Assembly (NCBI GenBank): GCA_030549495.1
Contig: JAUIRK010000168.1
Coordinates: 558,001 to 622,000 of the forward strand
Direction of reading: 5' to 3'
From: Nectonema munidae
Taxonomy: Eukaryota > Nematomorpha > Nectonematoida > Nectonematidae
Length of the DNA stretch: 64,000 nt
Position numbers and translations under genes: made by a program. Shown one piece after another: positions 1-11,692 of this stretch. A model generated the notes under the pieces. It saw only the letters and a program-made list of their open reading frames with translations. It made no database searches and was not told the origin of the DNA. Position 1 is the stretch's first letter; each line of letters begins with the position of its first letter.

Positions 1-92
1 CTACTCACTCTATTGTAAAGTTTTTTTCTTTTTAAGTCTTTTTTATTTTTACATTTATTTAGAATTAATATTATTTTTTTATTATCATTTTA

Positions 93-246
93 TTAGAAGC
101 TTTCTTTTTTATCTTTCTTGTCACATTTACAATCTATCACATCCTGCATTTCGTCATCCCACTCTTGTAGGAGAACTAATGCAAGAACAGCTACCAATTC
201 ATGAAAATATTCACTGCCATGAATAAGATCTTTTATTAACATTATT
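93..246 (-). CDS. Terminal coding exon, unrecognised protein
   Basis: On the minus strand an AG at 248-247 is followed by an open frame to a TAA at 95-93. Read from the ATG at 242-240 it gives 49 residues: an amphipathic stretch (KDLIHGSEYFHELVAVLALV), an acidic segment (QEWDDEMQDVIDCKC) and a lysine-rich end. Composition and codon variety look coding compared with the AT-rich surroundings. The frame is also open up to the splice acceptor, so this is either a last exon entered in phase 2 or a tiny ORF. Exons at 3319-3372 and 14455-14556 on the same strand have matching phases and could lie upstream, but that link is weak. Product unknown. Confidence 0.45.
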
Positions 247-800
247 CTAATTTTTTGCCAAATTATAAAAAATAGCCATAAAATTGATACTGGTGATTAA
301 AAAGATGATTTGTAATGAAATTCGCCATTAATAAGCAACGTGTATACACACACGCACACTTACTTTTCCTCCTCTCAGTTTACACATGCAAGCTCACAAA
401 TCATAAATATTCATAAAAATCGAAAATGTCCCTTTTCATGAAATCGAAATATCTCCCTATCTTATCATGTACAGCCAGACACACATATTGAAAGGCGAAG
501 AGATCAAAATAATATGCATAATTACAATTTCACCAATCTCAAACGCAAAAAAAACATCTCTTATCATTTTCAAAACACTTCTTCCCTACTCAATCGAATC
601 TTTTTTATCTGTTTTTAGAAACAAGTTACCATTTTTCATTAATTGCTATTTCATCAAAACACTTTGCTAAGAGTATAATTATATTTATTGTAAATCTTTT
701 CTTAATATATGTTTGATTAAGATCTATAATAATGTTTGACATTAAATTAATCAAAACATTTAATTATATATTTGTAAATATGCATATTAGACCTCTCGTT
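247..800. other. AT-rich spacer
   Basis: Nothing recognisable. A plus-strand open frame at 467-670 has no coding character and no splice context. Confidence 0.5.
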
Positions 801-852
801 CGGGGACAGTTTATCGATGGACTTTCCATCGATGGTCATTTGGTTGAACGGA
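801..852 (+). repeat. Phrase-type minisatellite, about 3 units of 16-17 bp
   Basis: Three imperfect units are built on an ATCGATGG / TTGAACGG type phrase (for example TCATTTGGTTGAACGG). This resembles the other short phrase arrays in the window at 13555, 21058 and 62518. Confidence 0.4.
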
Positions 853-1897
853 TCTCTTGTCTAACTATATAATAAAATAACGCTCTAATTAACTAATCAG
901 ACACATACGGTATGGGATTTGTTAGAAAGAGCCACCATTCAGCCCTATGATCCTACGGCAGCACCCCTCCATCCCTAAATTCATATATTATATATAGAAT
1001 TAACCTCCATTTTTTCGTTCCTCAATAAGATTAGTTTTATTCAATGTGTTCTTTTAATATCGAATAGACACATTTCAATAGCCCACGCACCGCTAAAATG
1101 AAATAAGAATTTTCTACGCCTACATTCATTTACTCCAAACATTTATAGGGGAGTGGTGTCAAACTAGACGCGTTTTAAGGGCGCGATTTTCGCAGAAAAA
1201 TATATGACGCGCATAATTCCTGTTCATTAAGCTGTTTGCATGTGTATGACAACTAAACAAAAATATTTTTCCAGCCAGAAATTGCAACGTTATGTATTTA
1301 TTCTGACAATATTAATAAAATCTTTTAATATGTACTTTAAGAAACGTTTTTAGGGGCTAATTTCAAATTTTGTTTCTATTACTTCTGGTTGTAACTACAA
1401 TTTTATCAAAAAAATACATAAACTATATTCAGCTATCCTTCAAGAATATTTTTTAATGTTGGTAGAAATAAGGTTTAAAAAGTAGGTTAAAAATTCGCTT
1501 TTCATGAATCTATCAAAGTTAAATATAATTTTTATAAAGTTAATTTTTTTAATAATTTCTAACATAAAAACAAAATCAGAGGATTTATGATTGAATTTAC
1601 TTTTTTATTATATTTTATTTTTTTTAACGCTAACATATATTTTAGCCTTGTTTATTTAGTGTTAGGCAATAGGAAACCTAGACCAAGTGCAGCCCAGTTT
1701 GGAGACAAATTTTGTCTCCCCTTAAAAGTTCTAATAACGTTTCTAAACTCAGAAAACTATATTATATAGGTATGCAAAATAGCAAGGCAAACTGTAGCAA
1801 CAATTATTACCTTATTGGCCTATAATATTTGTAATCCATTTTCATTAATGATATATTAATACAAAAATTTGGTATATTATTAAGGCACATTTTTAAG
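853..1897. other. Spacer without a supported gene
   Basis: A GC-richer patch at 900-990 shares a short motif (TCAGCCCTATGAT) with 8910-8925, so both are probably scraps of one repeat. Around 1147-1200 a segment with GGTGTCAAAC looks like a hAT-type end, but no partner end was found. The open frame at 1587-1769 contains a 19-bp near-palindrome and is not convincing as a gene. Confidence 0.35.
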
Positions 1898-1981
1898 AGC
1901 GCCCACCGAAGAAAACAAATATATCACTTATATTTCTCCCCCTACACCTACAAATGTGGTCCCTACTTGGATCGAAGTTAA
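1898..1981 (+). CDS. Candidate internal exon, unrecognised
   Basis: A weak acceptor (TTTTAAG) and a donor (TTAA/GTAATT) bound an 84-bp open segment, phase 2 in and phase 2 out. It encodes a proline/threonine-rich peptide including SPPTPTNVVPTWIEV. The outgoing phase matches the exon at 5930-6083, giving a possible join across a 3.9-kb intron. A second frame is also open, so the reading is uncertain. It could equally be transposon debris. Confidence 0.25.
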   Translation, partial: SAHRRKQIYHLYFSPYTYKCGPYLDRS

Positions 1982-2667
1982 GTAATTAGATATAATTTTT
2001 CTTAATTTTACTCTTTCTTAAGAGAGAAAAGTTTTTTATTAAAAAAAATAAAATTTGCAACAAAATAGGGACAGATTTTATTGTCAGAAAATGCAAAAGA
2101 ATTTCAGGGGGCAAAAATAGTGAAATAATTCATTGTTAAAATTAATATGAATTACTTTTGATTCAACTACATTCTAATTTATTTATCATTTAATAAGTAT
2201 ATGCAAATAATTGAAAACATATCTATCAAATAAAAATTATATAAATATAGAATCGTCAATATAAATATCATAAAATCAAAACATTATTGAAGTCAGTAGA
2301 AAATTGAGTTCAAGAAACAGTAATTTCACATTAAACTGACAAAATATTTGAATTATAATCCTATTTCTGTATTCCTTAAATTTTATGAAGAAGAAGAAGA
2401 AGAAGATTTATTTTTTATATACGCGAGACTACTGCTTCCATAAGACTGTACAGTGACGCAAAAATACTTGTTTATATATACATATTCATACGTGAATAAA
2501 ACTCATTATAATTATTAAAAAAATAGGTTTTCAGTGTTTTTTTAAACAAATTTTATGATAAGCATAAAGAATATTATTTTGATAAGTTAAACAAAAAATA
2601 TAATCATTTTTAATTTTTTTGCATTGTTATTCTAGTTTGTCTTTATGACAATTATATCTCCTTCTTT
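1982..2667. other. AT-rich spacer with a GAA microsatellite
   Basis: A short AAG/GAA repeat lies at about 2385-2406. Nothing else is supported. Confidence 0.5.
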
Positions 2668-2830
2668 TAAAATTCAATTTGTCTTTTGCCAATTCTATTT
2701 TATCTTTCTAAAATGTAAAAGAGATTTGTAAAAAAACAAAGAGAATTTCAAAAAGACCGAATAGAATTGTAAAAGACAAAAAAGAATTGCAAAAAAAACA
2801 AAATAGAATAGCATAATTGACAAAATAGAA
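2668..2830. repeat. Phrase minisatellite with an inverted first unit
   Basis: From about 2718 to 2830 there are five imperfect ~21-bp units built on AGAATTGCAAAAGACAAAA. Immediately left (2668-2710) is the same phrase in inverse orientation, so the tract can fold back on itself. The same AATTGCAAAA phrase recurs at 38409-38588 and 38985-39055. Confidence 0.5.
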
Positions 2831-3318
2831 CTAAAATTGTATATATACATTTTGCTAATCTAAATAAAATTTTCCCAACGTTAATGAACATTTTTCAAAA
2901 TGTAAATAACTTTTTCCCTATAGAATATAGTTTTTTTTTAATTCAAAAATATATGTATAATGAAAAATTTATTTAATTTGTGAAAAAGTTTATTTAGGTG
3001 GGGAAATGGTATATAAGATATTAATTAAACTAAAATTTTAAAAAGTTTATATTATTTGGTTTTCACAGGTTATATAAAATATTTAGTCATAAAAATTTGA
3101 CTTGAATGTAAGAAAAAATAAGTGACATACAACGCATCATAAAGTAAATGAAGAAAACCTCATTTCAATTTTGTAAAAAATCAAGGCTTGTAGCCTCATA
3201 TTTTGATGATTCATACTTTCTATACTCATGCGTCATTTTTTGACTAAAAACATTTTTTCTTCACAATTCAAGTTTTCTTTACATACGTAATTTTTCATTT
3301 CATTCATTTCCTGGATAC
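2831..3318. other. AT-rich spacer
   Basis: Nothing recognisable. Confidence 0.5.
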
Positions 3319-3372
3319 TCCTTATTTGCACATTTTTTCAATTCTCTTTCATCCAACCCATTTCCGCATAAC
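3319..3372 (-). CDS. Candidate internal exon, unrecognised
   Basis: On the minus strand a good pyrimidine-rich acceptor (CTCCTTCAG) precedes a 54-bp open segment ending at a GTATCC donor, phase 2 in and 2 out. The peptide is LCGNGLDERELKKCANK plus a split codon. Both phases match the exons at 14455-14556 and 93-246. A stronger donor (GTATGTAAAG) lies downstream but stops block every frame before it, which lowers confidence. Confidence 0.25.
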
Positions 3373-4139
3373 CTGAAGGAGAAACGCATTGAATTAAATT
3401 AGAAAGATACTTTTAATTTAGTACAAAAATGCAATGGAAATAATTTCATGATATATACAGCTTTAATAATAGGAAAACTATTTTTTGTATCTAAAAGGTT
3501 GTATACAACCCAACATAAAAGTTAACCAAGACAAAAATAAAACAATTTTATAAGTTTGTTATAAAATTAATGCAAAACTATATATTGCTTTAAGGAATTA
3601 AACATTAATTATTTTATGTATTACAAGTAACACAATTTTAAAGCCATTTGTTTTCAGACTTTATCTCATGGGTTTTCTAAAACCCCAATGGACCATTGCG
3701 GTTAAAATTGAATGACCTTAATCCAAATTTTTTTTATTAAATTTAACTTAAATGCTCAAAAATATTTAATGTCTCAAAACATTGCGCCTTGAAAATATTT
3801 CCTTTTAGCACAAAAAAGTTTTTGAAAACCAAGGCTTCTATGCAACCCCTATACCCTTTTCTAATGTCAAAACTAAGAAATTCAACTAGTCAAAGATACA
3901 AATTCAAAAACCTTTTGCAATATTTTTTCCTTTTCTACATAGCTTATAAAATCTGTGTAATCATGAAAAGATTTCATTTATGTGTTTTTATTGTTTTACT
4001 AGTAATCGAAAAAAGTTGAAGACTGCTATCTATGTTAGGCAGTTTACAAAGATTTATGGTTTGTCATGTCTCATATATTCTTTATTAATACTTATTCATA
4101 TATGAATTATTATTCATATATATATATATATATTCAAAA
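3373..4139. other. Spacer without a supported gene
   Basis: The open frame at 3789-4019 lacks coding character. A TA microsatellite lies at about 4112-4132. Confidence 0.4.
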
Positions 4140-5330
4140 CTTATTGTAACTCCATTTGGAATGCCTACCCTCAACTTAGACCAACAAAATAGACGACTTT
4201 GTGCACAAAATTTTTAGAATTGTTTATTGCAACCCGTTCACTATTGCTCATAGTTAGACCTCCTTTTCTTGGTTCCAGAAAAGGTTTGGGAAATTAAATT
4301 AATTAATAAGCATTGTTCAGAATTATGCCAAGCTTGGGAGCTTTCGCAAACTCAGGCTGAAGCGATCTTGAGGGTATAGGCTAAAAAAAAAAAGAGAAAA
4401 GTTATCCTAAGTGACTACCCATATATAATATAATCGAGAATTCTGAGTAGTTCTGTTTTTTTCTGAATTCTAGATCCGGCTATTTAATTTTAGGTTTGGC
4501 ACAAGGTATAAGTCCCCAAACAGATTCATGGTACGAGCTAGGTTATGCATAGTTGGTAATATGGCAGGAGTCTGCTTGTAGGACAATAGCCTCAGTAGCA
4601 ATCGAGAATTCTACGTTCTGCGAAATAGTTCTGTTTTTTCTGAATTCTAGATCCGCCTACTTAAATTTAGGATTGGCACAATGTATAAGTCCCAAAACAG
4701 ATTCATGATGCATAGTTGGTAATCTGGCCTGTGCAGGAGTCTGCTTGTACGATCGTTTATATATTCCTATTGTAAAATATATATCGTAGGGAGAACATAT
4801 ATACTCATATCATGTATATTTGGGATGGAGTCAAATTCCAGGGGTAGGTTGTTCCTAACCTAGCATGCTCTAAATTGTGTATACCTTTCTTAACCGTTAT
4901 AACATGTATCGAATATTATATATTAATAACATATAAAGTATTGCATGTCTCCTAACTCTTGTATTTTCGTAGCATGTCTATTTTGTAATCATATTCTTTT
5001 ATTTAGGAACAAGATTTTTACAGTTAGGTAGTGCTCTGGCGACCCGATTCTAACTTTGTTAGTAATCAAGCTATCACTAGACATTAAGATTGTTTCCCAA
5101 ATTGGGATCGTTCGCGTTAGGATTGTATCGTGCACTCAGCTGTATTTATATATTTGTAACATACATTCTTGTAAAATAATATATATAACAAACTATAGCT
5201 ATTCAGTAACAAGAGCCGGTTGGCGTTTAGTGGGATGGAAAGTCCAGGTAGACATGGGCTCAGCATTTCTGGCGCGTCACGATATCCGAAAGGATGAGTG
5301 CGAACGTCACAAACAACTTAACTAACTAAC
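4140..5330. mobile_element. Possible LTR-retroelement fossil (Gypsy-like), fragmentary
   Basis: This block is clearly richer in G+C than its surroundings. One short stretch near 4305-4375 reads like the end of a Gypsy-type Gag (an ELCQAWELSQTQAEA-like peptide). The 4840-5330 part has LTR/leader-like character with TGGCGACC- and TGGCGCGTC-like sites resembling primer-binding regions. No complete pair of LTRs was found, so this is an old, broken remnant at best. Another kind of repeat is possible. Confidence 0.25.
4432..4750. repeat. Tandem duplication, two copies, period about 168 bp
   Basis: Copy 1 runs about 4432-4580 and copy 2 about 4600-4750. Both start AATCGAGAATTCT, share TCTGAATTCTAGATCCG, ATAAGTCCC, ACAGATTCATG and GCATAGTTGGTAAT, and end CAGGAGTCTGCTTGTA. 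They differ by several substitutions and small indels, so the duplication is not recent. Confidence 0.8.
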
Positions 5331-5580
5331 TAAGTCTTCTTTATTTCAAATATTTTGAAAAATGTTGTGTGAAATTTCAACCATAATTTACTTTAATTTG
5401 AAGATATTTACCATATTTTTCCTTAAAAAAACATTTATTTCTTTACTTTCATACATAATATTTGGGTGTATGCATAATCATCAGATCTAAAGAAATTTTA
5501 AACAAGAAAAAACTGAGAAACTTGTAAGAAACTTTTAGTACTGAGAGTTTTTACTACTCAATATTTTTACCCTCTGAAGA

Positions 5581-5895
5581 GTATATGTTATCGTAAACTT
5601 GTGAAACTAGAGATTTAATGAAATCCCATAAAATTTCTGACAATTCATGAACTCCCTGTTTCCCTTAAGACTCTCATGAATCTACTAGTATTTCATGAAT
5701 TCCCTTTGAATTTCATGTAATTATTGAAATGACATTCTAGTTATTCCATGAAATACCAGGGAATTACATAAATCTCTAGTGATCTTATGATTTTATAAAA
5801 TTTAATCAAGTGGAACAGTTAGCTAAAAAAATTCCTGAATATTTTAGGGGTTCCATGAAATCTATAGTTTTACAGTTTTACTGTAACATATTTAC
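5581..5895. mobile_element. Palindromic MITE, long copy of a three-copy family
   Basis: Left end (GTATATGTTATCGTAAACTT..) and right end (..GTTTTACTGTAACATATTTAC) are imperfect inverted repeats of roughly 40 bp. The interior carries repeated TCATGAAATnCC-type words in both orientations. Related copies are at 37815-38040 and 53260-53450. The element ends 35 bp before the exon at 5930. Confidence 0.6.
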
Positions 5896-5929
5896 CTCTT
5901 TTTAACGTGAACTAAAATAATTTGGATAG

Positions 5930-6083
5930 AGAACAAATCTTCGCTGAAGATAAAGGTGATAACTCTTGGAAAAGTATGCTAGAAGCTGACACTAATGCTG
6001 TTTTTCTTCATCATATTGATGAAAATATTGTTCAGAATGAAGCTGAAGAGCTGCAGAATTTAAGATACATCGGTTTATGTTGA
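5930..6083 (+). CDS. Terminal coding exon, unrecognised acidic protein
   Basis: After a TTTGGATAG acceptor the frame runs open for 50 codons to TGA at 6081-6083. The peptide has a clearly coding look: acidic, mixed codons, a central motif SWKSMLEADTNAVFLHHIDE and a glutamate-rich tail before YIGLC. Entry is in phase 2, which fits the exon at 1898-1981. The 5' side abuts a MITE, so intronic sequence next to the exon has been invaded. No family is recognised. The acceptor has only a short pyrimidine tract, so an alternative upstream boundary is possible. Confidence 0.5.
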
Positions 6084-9000
6084 AATATTTAATTTATACA
6101 TACAATAAAAGTTTCAACTAGCTTCTTAAGGGAGTTGAAGTTCTTTTTTTAACTTATTAAATAGTTTTTTTTTCATTATTATTTTTCGATTTTATTCTTC
6201 GTTTTTTATTTTTAAACGAATATGTTAAATGCAGAATAAGTGTAACGTAATTGTATATATCTACGAGTAATGATTAAAAATAGGTTTAATGTAATTTTAA
6301 GTAATTTTATTTGAATGATAAGACCAAAATAGATAAAATAATTAAAATTAGGCATATTCTTAATAATTTTGAAAACATATTCTAAAAGTATTCTCTATCA
6401 TCCAAATATTTCAATATTCACAAGACTATGTTCTCGTATTTTGATGAGTTCTTATGTGAAATAAATCAGGTAGTTAGAAATACAAGATATTTTGTTTAAG
6501 CTTATAGAATCTGGTTATCTCTAAAATGTAAAAATATATCAACGTAAAAAGGGATTGAAAAATTTTAAACTAGCAGAAGGCACTTATTCTAAGTATGTTG
6601 AATTGTAATTGCATTTACAAACTTATTTCACTGATAATAATTGCTTATTATTCAAAAATATTAAACTAATTCCTCAAACCTACAAATGATTTTTTTGTCA
6701 CATTCCTCATCTAATAATGTTATTTTTTGAAAGATACAAAAATAACTCATTTTTTAAATGGTCATAGCCCCAAAATTTATATATACATATATGGGAAAAT
6801 ATTTTCTTTATAAAAAATTTATTTAAAATTTCAAGAATTTCATGGTCTTTGATTTTTATAATGGCAAAAAGCCATTATATTAAACTAAATTGAAATGTTT
6901 TTTTTTATAAATAATGATTTAATAGTATAATTTTTCAAGATATACTATTATAGTATACAACTTCTTTTTCTGTGATATATAAATTAAAAAAAATTATGTA
7001 TTTTTGTAGAAAATTTTTTTGTTCATGACAATTTCCACAAAAATGATGACGCTCAAATTTTAGTGTGTATATTTGCTAGAAACATTTATTCTTGAAATTC
7101 AAATAAGAAAGATTTGTGAAGTAACAATCTTCAAAACTTCTATCATCCTAAATACCAAATATTGAATTTATTAATGCAACAACAAAAACACTTACTTACA
7201 ATATTTTGAAAGTTTTACTCAAGATTAAAGTTTAAAAAGAAATGTCTTTAAAATAAAGTTATATTAAAATGAAAATCGTAACACTTTATATTTTTTTATG
7301 ATAGTAGCTACAAGCAAGTGAGTGGCAAAAGGATAATAGTGAAAATATAGTTAATGAAGGGAAATTAATGAAAATTTGTATATTGAAGCACAACTCACAA
7401 GAAACTTGTTATCCCTGAAAGATTTCGTCATTTGTACAGGTATGAGTGTCCATCATCAAAGATTTTAAACGGTACTCCAAGATATATGTCGATTAAAACA
7501 GCATACACAAATAATATTTTAGATTCAATATATCATTTACATTTTACAAGAACTTTATATTAGTCTGAGTATAGATAAAAATTAAAAATTTGTCAACTCG
7601 TAGTTATATACTACATTTTTGATCCAAACGGGGAAATCTTTCACACTTTTTATGTCTCAAATTTTTACGCAAAGTGAAGTTGAATTTTTTAAGTGATGCT
7701 AAATCAAGAAGTTAAATCGAATTATATAAATTTACTTGCGTAAAATACATGAAAAGTATGAAAAGAGTGCAAGAAGATTGTGCATCTTTAACTCAAAACG
7801 TATATACATTTTGAGCCAAACTCCATACTCTGATGTCTAACTTTTTAATGAAATTATAGCGTACATAGTGATTTTGTTTATCCTTCTGCTCTCCTCTTTC
7901 TTGCCTCTTCGATGCCATTTAACGAGATATCTCGTTTGCAAGTGTTTGCAAAGTTGTGTGTTCGCTTTTCCAAGACTTTGTGTTAACTTTTGACAAAAAA
8001 ATCAATTCCTTACATAATAATTTTAAGACATTTTTATATATATAAAATTAATTAGTAAAAAATCAGTTATGATTTATCAAAATCCAATATTCTTTGTCAC
8101 TTGTATATATATATATATATATTTATATTGTGTACATTTGCGTGTGTGCACTTTCACAACTTAAAGTTGAAAGGACATCGAGATAATATTATTATCACTG
8201 CTTTTGTGAAGCCAATTTTGAGTTGAAAGTTAATACGATATTTTGATTTGCTTTCACGCTTAATTTTTCTTATTTTTCTGGATTTAATTATAATTTTTCA
8301 AGTCTCTACAATTTCATTATTAGTTCGAATCATCTTAAATATTTCATGATAACTATAACCCGCTAAATGGGGATGTATAATTTTTATGCATGTGTTACCC
8401 TAGTAACAATTAAATATATTTGATATTCGTCATGACAGGATATTTCGCTGAAGGGTAAGCAACATATTTATTCAACCAACATATGCTGTAACAACATAAC
8501 AATATTACAGCAAATTTATTTGAAAGCGATTTGGCCGATTTCAAGATTGTAAGAACAACTTGGGGAATCCCATGATATCCAATATGTTTTGACAGATAAA
8601 TATTTAACATTTTAAATAGAATTTAAATACAAAAAAAACATAAATAAATTATTCCAAAGAAAACTTATTTGATTTGAAAAAAATAGCTTAAATTTTTAGT
8701 ATACAAATATAAAAACAATTTTGTAGCTGAAATAAATTTAGAATTAAATATAATTTAGAAGTAGAATTAATGTGAATTAAAAAATAAACTTAGAATAATA
8801 ATCAAGAAATATATTTAATAACAGAAAAATATATTCAAAAGTATAGGACCCAAAAAGCAGTATTCCCTCAAAAGTATACAGCTTTTAGTATGTGGCTCTT
8901 TTATGCATTGCTCAGCCCTATGATTCTGAGTATATCTATTTCAATAAATAAAAATTATGCTATGTTCTTTTGATTTTAAATATAATTTAAAGGGAAAAAT

Positions 9001-10562
9001 TGTACAAATGAAGAAAAAATTTTTTTATGAAAAGAATAATAATAAAAGTATCTCTCGATTTAAACAATCTTATTTTTTGTATACACTGAAAATATTAAAA
9101 ACTATAAAAGGAACAACCCTTCTCAAATGAAATAATGTGAGATATTTTATACTATAGGGTAGCGATCTGTGAAATTTTAAAATCATTACGAGAAAATAAA
9201 TTAATACATTCAATGTTACTAGGGGGATTTATTTTTATTGATATATGATGTAATGCTTTCTACAATTTGTCTTCTTATTTTGTAATACGATCTCTATTAT
9301 TTAGTTTTCGTCGTTTTAAGTCTTATTAAACTTTTCAGGGATAATAACTCTAACAAATTTTAAATTCAATCAAATATTTTTAGTAGTGTCAAAACATTAA
9401 AATGTTGGCTTATTGTAGATAAATTATTTTAACAGTTATTATTTTGATTATACTTCCATTTTACACATGTTTCAAAAAGAGATTTGTTTGGTGAACCTCC
9501 CATGATGTTTTGACGATGTATACAAATTCATTATTTTGAATTTTTTAATTCAAATAAAAAATATAACGATATAAAGTAAACTAAATTTATTATAAATTAT
9601 TCTATTTTTGATTGACACTTTTTAATTACAAAACTCATAGATTTGGAGGAGAGTTTGTTGAACGAATATAAAATACACTCTGATTTAAAAAAAAATTGTG
9701 TAATTACAGGTGTCTAATCAATATTTTATTGAATTTATAATTACTTGCATTAATATGTATTAGTTTAACATATTGTGCATAGCATTTTCAACAAAATTAC
9801 ATCTGAAATTCGTGTGGATATATGTGGATCTAAGTAAGACTTATCATATATTTATATGTATTGCATCTAAGTTTCACAATTTATAATACATTGATAGTAT
9901 GCTTTTTAGCATAGAAAATTTAATTTATGTAAATATTAATCAAATTATTTATTTATTCAATATTCATGTTGATCTTAGATCAAGTTAACTTTTTGTGTCC
10001 TTGTTTCATACAATAAAACAGTTACAGGTAAAGCCACAACTCAGTGATTTATGAATAATTTAAGTAATCGCTATAGTTAATAAGTACAAGTAGGTAATAA
10101 ATCTATAATCAAGGTGTCCTCTACATACATTAAACATTTTCATGAAAGAATTCAAAGCTAATATTTATTAAATATATATTCAGGGGAGCGATTTCACGCT
10201 ATTTTCATTTTGCATGAAAGTATAAATATAGCTTTATTTAAACAAACTACACAAACATTTCATGGTGCATTATATAAGGTACAAAAATTTGTCGAGCACA
10301 AACAGAATTTTATCGAGACTCAAAAGGCATATTTATTGACAAAGGATAAGATTTACTGATTAAAACCTCAATAGATTACAACTTTTATAAACTTTTAAGT
10401 TATTAATTATTATTAGAGCAGTAAAAAGTCAATAAAGTCAACTCTAATAGTACCAATTCCAAAATACGCAAGTCTTGTGTAAAAGAAGCCCAAGTTATTA
10501 GGTCAACAAAAACAGCCTTTTATTAATAGGTCAACTTTTAAATAGTCCATATTTTGTAAGTA
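6084..10562. other. Long AT-rich spacer with minor candidates
   Basis: No gene is established. A stretch at about 7346-7438 plus (peptide includes YIEAQLTRNLLSLKDFVICT) ends at a strong CAG/GTATGAGT donor but has a poor acceptor. About 7610-7800 contains weak inverted similarity, maybe an old hairpin MITE. A TA microsatellite is at 8105-8122. The minus frame 8410-8610 has no supporting context. From 10420, recurring GTCAAC words resemble those after 11700, suggesting that the two hAT elements landed inside an older repeat. Confidence 0.35.
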
Positions 10563-10570
10563 GTCTAGAT

Positions 10571-11012
10571 CAAAGGTCGGCAAATGATGGAACGTGTGCC
10601 AAACTTGGCACGCGAAGCAATTTTCAGTGACACGCAAAAATTCTAAGTTTTACAATTAAAATTATCTACAAAAAGTAAAATAAATTTTTAAACAGTTTTT
10701 ATAATAGATCTTAAAGGCAATCAAATGTGCTTTTAACTATGCGCAACCATTTTTATTTAGTATTGTGCCGATATTGAAGAGTTGGCTAAAGTTATCAAAG
10801 AGTCAAGCACTAATTACTTATATAATTTTTTATTGCTAATTATAATTTTACTTATTATTGTATCTTTATGTAAATTGTATATAAATGTTAAATTAATTTT
10901 TAAACAATTATGTTGACTGGTTTGGATAAATATACATATATGAGGTTCGCACTCGAGATGATTTGAGAAGTGATAAGTTGGCACCCCGTTAGTATAAGTT
11001 TGCCGACCCCTG
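10571..11012. mobile_element. Non-autonomous hAT element with perfect 8-bp target duplication
   Basis: The 442-bp element begins CAAAGGTCGGCAAATG and ends TTTGCCGACCCCTG, so the ends are inverted repeats of the common hAT CAGGGGTCGGCAAA type. The 8-bp direct repeat GTCTAGAT lies immediately outside both ends (10563-10570 and 11013-11020). Eight-base duplications are the signature of hAT transposition. No transposase frame is present, so it must have been moved in trans. The left tip differs from the right by a few bases. Confidence 0.88.
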
Positions 11013-11199
11013 GTCTAGATATTGAAAAAATTTAACATGTTAACAATCAAAGAACCGGTATTTAACAATTTTGGAATTGCTTTTATTTACTGAAGATTTC
11101 CCAAAGCAAAACATCTAAGATCGCTCCATTTCAAAAGAGAATACTTTAAAATATTGCATGGCATCTTACAATAATAATATTAATTATAATTGACAAAAG

Positions 11200-11684
11200 C
11201 AGGGATGGATCTTGGTCAAAAATTTAGGGGGGGGGGGGTGTACCACTTTTTCGATTTTTTTTCTAATATTTTCTATCGTGAAAAGTTGTTATTTAAATGT
11301 TTAAACTAACTTTTCTGTTTTTATCAAAACGTAAATGGTTTAGTGTCTGTGAGGTTAAACTGTTTGATGCGCTGCTATCAATCTGAAGTTCCAAGCCTCG
11401 CGTCTGCTAGATTATCCATAGCTCGATGTTAGCTACAAATTAGTACTTTTTTGGATGAAAATACCATACCACCTTTAAACTTTATCATAAAGATTCAAAT
11501 TCAAAGTTACTACATTGTTTAATTGCTATATTGTTTTTATAATTTCATTTAATATGAGCTTATTTTTTGAAATGTGTGTAGTTTGTACATTTCACCAACC
11601 AAAAACTCAACTATAAAAAACATAGGGGGAGGGGGGGGGGTGGTGCCGCCCCGTCACCCCCACCCCTACGTAAATCCATCCCTG
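11200..11684. mobile_element. Second non-autonomous hAT element with perfect 8-bp target duplication
   Basis: The 485-bp element begins CAGGGATGGAT and ends ATCCATCCCTG, an 11-bp perfect terminal inverted repeat. GACAAAAG flanks it at 11192-11199 and 11685-11692. Near each end is a long G or C tract (13 G at the left; a G-rich and then C-rich tract at the right), so both ends could form quadruplex or hairpin structures. The frame crossing the right boundary (11574-11801) is accidental. Confidence 0.88.
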
Positions 11685-11692
11685 GACAAAAG

